From Amoebidium appalachense (taxonomy: Eukaryota; Ichthyosporea), in contig CAVNZM010000010.1 in assembly GCA_963693365.1 (NCBI GenBank), positions 1,922,001 to 1,986,000 of the forward strand: DNA of 64,000 nucleotides. Direction: 5' to 3'. Of the stretch, positions 55,665-64,000 are shown piece after piece (within the stretch, counting starts at the first letter, position 1; each line of letters starts with the position of its first letter). Position numbers and translations under genes: made by a program. The notes under the pieces are model-generated. The model saw only the letters and a list, made by a program, of their open reading frames with translations. It ran no database searches and was not told the origin of the DNA.

Positions 55665-56235
55665 AAAAAAAAAAAGGATATGCCGGTGGGGCGGGCCGAG
55701 GGTCCAACGGTCAAGCAAATGCGTGATCACGAACCAATCGGCATGCCGAATTGATCACTCATTAGAAAAGCTCTGATAAGATCCGCGAAATGACGTAATT
55801 GCCGGTTTTGTTTATTTTCGGTGCAAGGCCTTGCATGTAAAAACGCTCGCAACGAGCAACAAACATGTTGATAATTGGTTTATTATATAGAGCTAGTGCT
55901 CTATACAAAGCAAAGGACTATTACTAATGTCGTCGTGTTATCTTCTCTATTGATTAGTGAATTTACGTAGTCAAGCAGGAACATGAGAGGTCGAATAAGG
56001 AAACGGTTTGTATAGAGCACGAGAGGATATAAAAAAATGAGTTTTGAGCCCACATGTTGGGGGGGTCCATCCCGACCCTTGCCCAGCTTTTTGCACGGAA
56101 AATACACAAAATCGGCAATCACCTAAGTTTACAAAATGTCCCCCATTGGTTATCTGGCTCACGGATCTAGGGAAGCTTTCTTATCAGTGATCACTTGGCG
56201 CACAGATTGGATCGTGATCACGTACACACTTAGCC

Positions 56236-56270
<35 letters not shown>

Positions 56271-56860
56271 CCCGCCGCACCGGTATATCCCCCTGGGGGT
56301 TTACACACTTTTTATTGCGGGGGCCCAGCCACACTCGACGGCCTACTGTGTTTTCCAGCGCAGCCAATCAAATGCAGCTAGTGACATATGTACATGCTAG
56401 GCAACAATTAGCGCCATCGTACTGTAGTATACGACACCCCTATTACATATCATGGGTAAGCAGAGGCTAGCATCGGTAGCTCCGAAAGAAAGTTGAGGCA
56501 CCGTATCACAATATCATACTGTGCAGCATTAATAAGGTGATCTAGGACAGTCATTTTAAAACGGATATATTGAGGAAGAGAGGGAGAAAAGAGAATAAAA
56601 CCGCCAATAACCTCCGGTTCTATTTCGTTTCAAGGGAAGAAAGGGACGTACAAAAGATGATCACTTAATATTGCAACCTAACCCCCCTGCATAGTCTTTT
56701 TGCGTCCTCGCCTCATACAATATTTGCCTTTTTTTTTCCATCGCAGATGTTTGCTGGGTAATCTCACTCTGTATTGTACACATATCCTAACACCTTGATC
56801 CCCCCCCCCCCCCCCCCCCCCCCCACCCCACCCTTCACTCCCACCCCCATCCCTCCTTCA

Positions 56861-56901
<41 letters not shown>

Positions 56902-57560
56902 ACCCCACCCCATCTTCCCACAACAGGAGACAGTGCTAGCGTTTTCCTCAGCCACCCTCGACTACACCCGCATGGACAATGAACTCGGTCTGTTGGAGAG
57001 GTCACTCGTCGGCATGCGCTCCTTCCTCCGTCTCCGCCTCTTTGTTGCTTGTACGTGAACACGCATTCCGCACCACAAATTTCCCTCCCTTGCGGTTTCT
57101 GGTTCAGGTAGCTTTGTGGCATTTTGTGTTTCTCTTCTTGTTTCTCCTCTTCCACAAATCCGAATCTTAAATGCATATCTTCCCCCCCCCCCCCCCCCCC
57201 CCCCCTCTTTCAGTGTGTGTCATTTGCGCTGCCTGCCAACAATGTGTTCATGGCCTCTCATTTTCTGCTGCAACTTGATAATCAATGACATTTGTTCTTG
57301 CTGTTGCGTTCTTATATAAAAAAAAATTGATCGAGGTTATTGGGTCCTGAGCTCCCGTGATGCAGGAACGAAGCAGTTAGGATAATAAAGCGAGCCTCTT
57401 GGAGTGGTTGAAAAAAGGGATATAACGTGAAAGAGATTGGGGACGTGCCTGAATTGGGGCTCTTCTATATTCTGACTTTGTGTGGATTTTTTGTGTCTTC
57501 GTGGTTTTTTTTTTTGACGTTTGGTGTGCGCTGCACCCTAACACTCTTCCCCCCCTCTAG

Positions 57561-57605
<45 letters not shown>

Positions 57606-57887
57606 CACACACACACACGCCCAACCTCAACCCCACACCACTCCCTTCTCCACACACACAGAGCACACTCAAGCACATACACACACTTGCACACTCCCTT
57701 CTCCACACACACAGAGCACACTCAAGCACATACACACACTTGCACACTCCCTTCTCCACACACACAGAGCACACTCAAGCACATACACACACTTGCACAC
57801 ACATGAGTGCCCCAACACCACCTATAAGTACATACATATAAGCGTATGTGTTCGTGCAAGCACATACACCTGTACGTGCACACTCGT

Positions 57888-57966
<79 letters not shown>

Positions 57967-58016
57967 ACACACCTGCAGTCGGGTTCACGTACTTCGTCTA
58001 CAGCGGTAACTTCTAA
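53309..58016 (+). CDS. Unidentified membrane protein, C-terminal exons (5' end unresolved)
   Basis: Four exons join in frame: 53309-53534, 54503-54658, 56927-57050 and 57979-58016 (TAA), about 180 residues. The first starts in phase 2, so at least one upstream exon is missing. Seen: a Ser/Lys-rich stretch (STKAVSSKSVPSKKGK), then hydrophobic segments LPLIAAVVVVTVLYPLMNK, VNYFLIFSTFYTLNSVVVFA (running on through TCMVSFLVGF) and a short final one, LFVAFGFTYFVYSGNF, at the C-terminus. Between the second and third is a polar helix (YTRMDNELGLLERSLVGMR). This suggests three membrane passes with a very short luminal or cytosolic end. I do not recognise the family. The 2.3-kb intron before 56927 carries dispersed repeats and LINE tails. 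The C-run and CA positions in its introns follow the sense-strand rule seen elsewhere. Confidence 0.55.
53600..54085 (+). repeat. Degenerate 'cacacactaatgcatg' minisatellite and (CA)n
   Basis: 53640-53870 repeats a unit of about 22-28 bp (cacacactaatgcatgcaca). 53985-54051 is a nearly pure CA array. Both lie in the first intron of the 53-kb gene. Confidence 0.9.
54188..54225 (+). repeat. C-run
   Basis: 38 C in the first intron of the 53-kb gene, sense strand. Confidence 0.97.
54775..55625 (+). repeat. Dispersed repeat family, three diverged plus-strand copies
   Basis: Copies at about 54775-54960, 55222-55335 and 55398-55625 share 'gaggatgggct', 'ttattatgcatactctttatg', and a TGTACTT...CTCTATAAC end. 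The first and third also share the upstream part (gtaaagcagtatctgaattg against gttaaacagtatttggtttt). They are related to the inverted pair at 25413-25862. C-runs at 55172-55200, 55337-55352 and 55627-55654 separate or end them, the last followed by a 21-bp A-run. Confidence 0.65.
55863..56122 (-). mobile_element. Possible further LINE tail remnant
   Basis: A minus-strand frame (FLIRPLMFLLDYVNSLINR near its middle) resembles the LDHLIN / IDYLLN helix at the end of the other LINE tails. An AATAAA-like 3' end lies near 55880. The match is short and the Cys module is not clear. Confidence 0.35.
56286..56650 (-). mobile_element. LINE tail fragment, minus strand
   Basis: Reverse complement of about 19990-20310 with moderate divergence. 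Shared stretches include the block around 'gattggctgcgctggaaaac' (20224 onward), and the 'agctaccaatgctagcttctg' region. It is broken as a coding sequence. It sits in the large intron of the 53-kb gene, antisense to it. Confidence 0.7.
56800..56901 (+). repeat. C-runs before the exon at 56927
   Basis: C-run 56800-56824 and 56862-56901, separated by CCCA-rich sequence; the second is part of the 3' splice-site region. Confidence 0.97.
57563..57617 (+). repeat. C-run then CA
   Basis: About 43 C (57561-57603), then a short CA array, in the last intron of the 53-kb gene. Confidence 0.97.
57641..57800 (+). repeat. 53-bp minisatellite, three perfect-looking copies
   Basis: Units begin at 57641, 57694 and 57747 (ctcccttctccacacacaca and following) and appear identical. 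They derive from CA-rich sequence. Confidence 0.93.
57899..57963 (+). repeat. (CA)n before the terminal exon of the 53-kb gene
   Basis: About 65 bp of CA ending 15 bp from the acceptor CTGCAG at 57978. Confidence 0.98.
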
Positions 58017-58131
58017 CCTCCAAGGGCCCAACACCATGAAACGAGCTCTCCTTGTGTTCAAGTTGCGGAAGGGGTGGGCCGCAAAAACCTTGAACTTTTT
58101 CCGTGTTTGTTCTTAAATAATGCGGATTCTA

Positions 58132-58331
58132 TTTAGACCCCTGGTTTGAAAAGAATCATATCACAGCATTTGTACGTGTCATACAGGCCTTTTCTTTTAA
58201 TCTCTTTGAAGAAAAGTAGAACTGCCAACACAAACCACAGCCCGCAGCAACAACACAATAAGCTGGAACCATGTACACAGAAACACTCACTCGCACTTTA
58301 TCTGTTGCCTTTTTATTTTCTTTCTTTTTTT

Positions 58332-58362
<31 letters not shown>

Positions 58363-59029
58363 CACCACCACACACACAGACACACCTGAGTTGGTCAGGC
58401 AAAGTTGGTTTGGTATAATTGAGATGATAACCGGGAATATCGTGGGAGAAATCACATCCAGGCCTGAAACTTTCTATCTAAAGGGACTTGCTCCCTGCGA
58501 TGAAATGATAGGTGAATAGGTAGTTTCAGACAAAAGTTTTTTTGTTTGTTTGTTTGTTTGTGAGGGGGGAAGGGGGGGGGGGGGGGGGGGGGGGTGGGAG
58601 AGGGGGGCAGGAGTGATGGGCACTTCCTCCACAAACAGTGCGATAATGGCCATAACAGCATATACGTGACACTGGGAGATGGTTGATAACAGACAACCAT
58701 ACACAGGTCTATAAATAGAATAGTGTGTATCATCGACGGTGGCAAAATTCAATGTGCCCTGAGGTGGTTCGCAACACCTTATGTCAATTAATAGCATGTA
58801 ATATACACCTATAGATGATGGACGGGTGATAAATATGAAATAAAGAGCATCATCGATTGCGGCAAAGACTGCCTCGTGGGCCCTATGCTTGTGTACATGC
58901 TCGTACGTAGTACCCTGGTGTTGTTTCTAAGAACGGTCTCAGTACACCGATCATATGTGGCTCACAATATTTATCTAAATAAACTTTGAAACTTTAAGGC
59001 CCCCTATAATTAAGGTGGCGTGTCTCGCC

Positions 59030-59078
<49 letters not shown>

Positions 59079-59475
59079 TTAAAACTTACGCATACACAGC
59101 ACACTACACACCCATGTCGTCGAACGGCGCGCACATAGTCGCTCACACACTCACACACTCACCCACATACTCGCAAACAAACACATACATTCAAACTGGT
59201 CAATGCACTCAAGGCTGTGCATGCACTCTGATACCATAGCACCGGGGAAAATACGCACACAAACCGTTGACACACCACACATGAATGGCCCGGCAGTCAC
59301 CCGCTTGTGCACACACAAAAACGCATGCTCTCTGTCATATATGCATGGCCGTGATATGGTTTGCCCATTCACTGATATCGATTGAAATATGGAAACGGTT
59401 GCCTTGCTTGGGACGCGTATTACAGAACTTGTTGAAGTAGTAGAAATTTATCGGTATGTGTATGTTTATGCGTGT

Positions 59476-59506
<31 letters not shown>

Positions 59507-59644
59507 GGGGCAAACCTGCCCACCGGTTAGCCAGGGGGGAGGGGGGAGGGGGGTGAGGGTGGTGAAAGCTTTTGGGGTGTTCCCGTGGGTCGTGTGTGTG
59601 TGTGTGTGATGGGGGGGGAGGGTTGGGGTGGGGGGAAGGGGGTG

Positions 59645-59680
<36 letters not shown>

Positions 59681-59745
59681 ACCTGCCCACCGGTTAGCCA
59701 GGGGGGGAGGGAGGGGGGAGGATGGTGGTGGTGGTGGTGGTGGTG

Positions 59746-59780
<35 letters not shown>

Positions 59781-59869
59781 TGGGGAGGAGGAGAGAGGGG
59801 GGGGGGGGGAGGGGGGAGAGACAGCACGTTTTCTTGCTTTCTTTCTTTTTCTTCCTTTTTTTTTTTTGA

Positions 59870-59905
<36 letters not shown>

Positions 59906-61002
59906 CCGGTCAACCTGTGTCAAGTTAAAAAAAAAAACTGGGTTATTTTTTTTTCTCCAAAAAAAAAAAAAAAGAAAAAAAAAAGAAAAAAAAGAAAAAA
60001 GGAAAGGGAAGACCTTGAATATGATAAACGGGGAACCCAATTCACGGTTGTCAAACTTCATTGGTTTGTAGAGTAGTCTATAGGGGAAGAAACCCCATCA
60101 TCCGACCTCCATGTATTGTACGTTATTTGATACTGCAGGGGAATATACCAAGCAAACGCCGGTGACCATGCCTCGAGTAAACAGCATAAACCCATCTCCT
60201 TCATGCCACTGAATACGGGCCGCGTGACGCGGGGGATGCAACATGGTTTTGGGAGGCACTTATTTATCAGTGACTCATAGTCGGTACCATAGTTGATAGT
60301 CGTGTTATAATAAGCACGGTATCTGCTCACCGAAGTTCAAGATGATAATAAAGACAGATCACAAACGTCACGAAAACCACAAGACCCGGCACTGAGAAAT
60401 TAAAGCTACATTAAACCAAAACGCGTGGAGGGGAAGGGGGGGGGGGGGGGGGAGGGGAGGGAGGGGGAGGGAGGGACGGAGGGAGGGAGAAGAGGTGGAA
60501 GGTGTGTGTGTGTGGGGGGAGGGGAGGGGGGGGGGGGGGGGGGAGGGGGGGACAGGGTAATTCAGGCAGAAGCCATTTGAACAGAGGCTATCATTATGGG
60601 GGTATCCCATGTGCCTCCACAAAAAATTGGTTGGGTGGAGGATTGGGATCTGCAGCTTTGAGTCAGGTGCCGGCATCAGGCCATTGGCAACAGTACATAC
60701 ATACTCTCACCAAATATTGTTGCAACAAGCTGTGAAATACACGAGAGCACAACCCCAAAAGCAGAATAAATCTGCTCGGTGCTGAGTAACTGTTTTCCAA
60801 AACTTCCCTAAATAATTCCGGCGCTTCTCACATAGCATTTTCCCGGTTTGCAGAATGATCCTGCTTCTTGCACAATAATTCTGGTCGTTTCAAGTATATT
60901 TTTTGCATCAGCAGGGTAATTTGTGAATCCTAATTTCACAGAAAGCTGGCAGGAAGCAAGACCGTGCACAAGAACAACGAGAGAGCTGAGAATTATCATC
61001 AT
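58132..61002 (-). CDS. Poorly resolved gene; first exon encodes a signal peptide
   Basis: First exon 61002-60832: two ATGs, then a clear signal peptide (MIILSSLVVLVHGLASC) and SVKLGFTNYPADAKNILETT, closing with a Cys pair (FCKPGKCY) before donor GTGAGA. Candidate further exons on the same strand: about 60650-60555 (HPTNFLWRHMGYPHNDSLCS), 60322-60134 (INKCLPKPCCIPRVTRPVF, phase 2 in and 2 out), 58463-58386 (PGCDFSHDIPGYHLNY, phase 2 in and out), and a terminal piece ending near 58190. The second and third candidates do not match in phase, so an exon is missing or a boundary is wrong. The Cys content and signal peptide suggest a secreted or extracellular-domain protein. No family recognised. 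The outer limits given are approximate. Confidence 0.3.
58329..58594. repeat. G-runs at the 58.3-58.6 kb candidate exons
   Basis: T-run then G-run at 58318-58356, and (TTTG)n then G-run at 58540-58594. Confidence 0.95.
59471..59900. repeat. Dense tract cluster with a duplicated 'acctgcccaccggttagcca' block
   Basis: TG then G-run (59472-59510), G-run 59647-59679, (GGT)n 59721-59745, G-run 59748-59779, T-rich 59830-59866 and C-run 59873-59904. The 20-bp block named in the call occurs at 59515 and 59681, marking a duplication of about 166 bp. Confidence 0.93.
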
Positions 61003-61039
61003 GTTGCATGTGTGTGCGCTGGTGTTGCATTGTCACGGA

Positions 61040-61480
<441 letters not shown>

Positions 61481-61652
61481 CATTTATAACTTGAACGAAT
61501 GGCTTGTGCAGGCACACACGCGCGCACGCTGGTGTGTATGAGTGTCACGGTGTGTTGTGTATTTGTGTTTTTCTGTAAGTAATGCTTGCGTTCGTGCGTT
61601 TGCGTGTTGTGTGTTTTTGTGCTGGAGTGAGCGAGTGAGCGAGTGAGTGAGT

Positions 61653-61698
<46 letters not shown>

Positions 61699-61867
61699 GC
61701 GTGTGTGCAACCGTGTGAACACGTACATATGTGCACATGCATGTGTGCTGTGTGCGTCATATGTGTGTCTGTGTCTGTGCCTGTGTGTGGGTCAAGTGTA
61801 TGGGTGGGTGCGCGAGCGTGTGCGTGTGTGTCTGCTTGTGTGTGAGTGTGTGTGCGAGTGTGTGTGT

Positions 61868-62900
61868 CCTAAATCTTCGCCACCCGATGCCTCCATTACA
61901 CCGGGGAACAAGTCGAGTCGGACCCACATGCATGAGGCAGACAGACTCGCCGGAAGTGCACATGCACAAAGTGGCCTCCAAAGTTTCTGTGCCCGGCCCA
62001 ACATTCAAGTGGAAGCCGCAGCATAACATCGTGACGGCATCATCCGACCCCTGATTGGCTCAACTTGGCGATAACAGCCAATCAGGTGACACATTCGCAC
62101 ATACCAGCCGCCGTCGCCGTCTGTGCTACAGTCTACCTGACCATTTCATGAAGCTTGATGAGCTACCTCTACAGAGAAAAGGAGATAGAAAGGGAAGGTT
62201 TGGCAGATATAAAAAAAAATATTAGACCTATGTGTGGCTTTGGGATTCCGAGAAATTTATGGGCACTGTCTAAGCGTATCATTGTCATGGTACTTTCAGC
62301 CGTGCTGCGGGCATTGCGTCGCGCAACGTTTACTCACAATGAGTCTCACATCAGCTGTAACATTCCAAAGGTTTATCGTTGTGACGACGTTGTCTGCGCT
62401 CCGTGATGTTTTGCGGTTAAAACTTTTTTAGCATTTAAAGTCTCGTATTACTCGTGCATTAGAATTATAGATCCTTGTAGATAACAAAGAAAGTATTTAG
62501 ATTTATCAGTGAAGTGCCGCATTCTTTTATGCACACTATAACATGGCCGCCCCGCGCGGCCCGTGCCGCTTGTAAAGACTTCCCTTTCAGTTGGATACCC
62601 GTCGCACCGTGTGTGGTCACGGAAACTCTTATTAGACTGATGTAGACAGCTTTGTTCTATTCAATTAAGTTCATAAAGCGCGCTGGACATTTTTCGTAAA
62701 CCAAGAAAGCTACAGGGCGAGAACCCTGCCGTTTCTCAATTCCACGGCATGTTGGCGTAGGTCCGATCTCAGGACGGAAACTACACCGGCTGTGTCCGAC
62801 TGAGGATAATCACTTAAAAGCAAAGTGTTTCAATGCGCATATAGCCTTCTGTTTTACAGGTGTGTGTTTGCTTTCAAGCCCCTGTAGCGGAGAAGAGGGG
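61868..62900. other. Mostly unique interval before the MIP-family exon
   Basis: No confident exon. 62046-62094 contains an inverted repeat (gattggct...agccaatca), which is also a pair of CCAAT-type boxes. Frames on both strands have ordinary composition but no recognisable motif. It may hold the divergent promoters of the two flanking genes. Confidence 0.45.
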
Positions 62901-62901
62901 G

Positions 62902-62903
<2 letters not shown>

Positions 62904-62955
<52 letters not shown>
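62904..62955. repeat. 52-bp G-run
   Basis: Unbroken G-run, the longest on the plus strand. Confidence 0.98.
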
Positions 62956-62956
<1 letters not shown>

Positions 62957-63361
62957 GCTGTTGTGTTAGTCGATTCACCCAGTTACTGTGTTTTCGTATT
63001 CAAAGGCTTCTCGTTTTCCCAACATCGTCTTCTCCGTGTGACTATGTGTCTATGGTTAAAATTCTGCCCATGTTGTGGTTGTTTTTGTGTCTTCACTTTT
63101 TTTGTAGCCTGTGAGCATGCGTGCGTGAGTAGCAACACTGCCGTTTTTGCCGGACGGTCGTGCTTGTGCAGTCGGTATCGCATGCCCCAAAACTTGTTAC
63201 GGCCTATTTCCAGCCTTATGCACCCAACTCGGTTTACATCAACCTAAAGCAATCCGTACAACCTACAGGGACAACAGGGCAGAACATCCCTTAGCGTACA
63301 CCTGCTCTCCCACAACGGGAAGCACTGGAAAATGGGGTACAAAGGGCCCTATTCACTGCAG

Positions 63362-63452
63362 ATTCGCTGCCTGGCCGAGGCAGTAGCCATGGGAATGGCC
63401 ATGTTTATTGGTCTGGGCGTGGTTGCTAACGAGGTGCTGCCACGAACAAAAG
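63362..63452 (+). CDS. MIP-family channel (aquaglyceroporin-like), one N-terminal exon; gene continues past the window
   Basis: An exon between acceptor CACTGCAG and donor AAAAG-GTACGC reads IRCLAEAVAMGMAMFIGLGV, then VANEVLPRTK. In glycerol-facilitator-type MIP proteins TM1 is followed by a G.GVVAN..L..TKG motif, which this fits closely. Such channels carry glycerol and water across the membrane. The exon is 91 nt and ends in phase 1, supplying the G of TKG in the next exon, outside the window. The start codon is in an upstream exon that I could not fix. The NPA boxes are not in the window. Confidence 0.6.
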
Positions 63453-63627
63453 GTACGCGTTTGGTTGATGGTGGTGACGATTGGGTGAATGGGGTTTGAA
63501 GGAAGAGGGGATAGCGAGTGTGTGTTTGTGTGTGGTGTGTGTGTATGTGGGGGAGGAGGGGGAGAGGGGGGAGGGGGCACGGACATATGGATGTGTGTGT
63601 GAGTGTGTGTTGTCTCTCTCTCTCTCT

Positions 63628-63948
<321 letters not shown>

Positions 63949-64000
63949 CCGGTCGATAGGAAAGGGAGTTTGTGGGAGGGTAGTGGTGATGGTTGTGGTG

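Noticed and set aside
58628-58764. Minus-strand open segment with a membrane-like stretch (YGCLLSTISQCHVYAV)
   Set aside because: Its phase (0/0) does not join the neighbouring candidate exons, which are phase 2; kept out of the gene model.
61868-62053. Open frames on both strands at 61.87-62.05 kb
   Set aside because: Ordinary composition but no splice partners, start or recognisable motif; cannot choose a strand.

Overview
The window is eukaryotic nuclear DNA. Genes are cut into many short exons with GT-AG introns, and nearly all intronic and intergenic space is filled with very long mono- and dinucleotide tracts (poly-C/poly-G up to 72 bp, CA/TG arrays up to about 300 bp). These tracts give rise to most of the long open frames (His/Thr, Cys/Val, Pro or Gly strings), which are not genes. 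I built the exons by hand from splice sites, frame continuity and remembered family motifs. A prominin, a CPSF1, an SLC38-type transporter and a probable aquaglyceroporin together suggest an intron-rich protist, perhaps close to animals, but I cannot name the lineage.

Layout. 1-3.4 kb (+): the 3' end of a prominin-like membrane protein gene. 3.4-8.4 kb: intergenic, with a 131-bp tandem duplication and a cluster of three LINE (non-LTR retrotransposon) tail fragments in alternating orientation. 8.4-39.8 kb (-): one complete CPSF1 (CPSF160) gene of 43 coding exons, the best supported gene here; its introns carry a LINE tail, a dispersed repeat and several degenerate minisatellites. 40.5-42.8 kb (-): a possible three-exon gene for a 61-residue protein. 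42.8-45.2 kb: intergenic, with a perfect-looking 473-bp tandem duplication. 45.2-49.8 kb (-): a complete five-exon SLC38-type amino acid transporter. 50.8-51.0 kb (-): a doubtful small ORF. 53.3-58.0 kb (+): the 3' exons of an unidentified protein with about three membrane segments, with dispersed repeats and LINE tails in its large intron. 58.4-61.0 kb (-): a poorly resolved gene whose first exon encodes a signal peptide. 63.4-64 kb (+): the first recognised exon of a MIP-family channel that runs off the window.

The genes do not form a pathway. The main structural signal is the relation of the simple tracts to transcription: in the sense strand, introns tend to read 5' splice site, poly-C, then CA repeat, then 3' splice site. 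By my count 23 of the 42 CPSF1 introns have a C-run within about 40 nt of the donor. The same layout appears in introns of other genes on both strands, and inverted exceptions can be pointed out. No CRISPR array, operon, prokaryotic element, tRNA or rRNA was seen.
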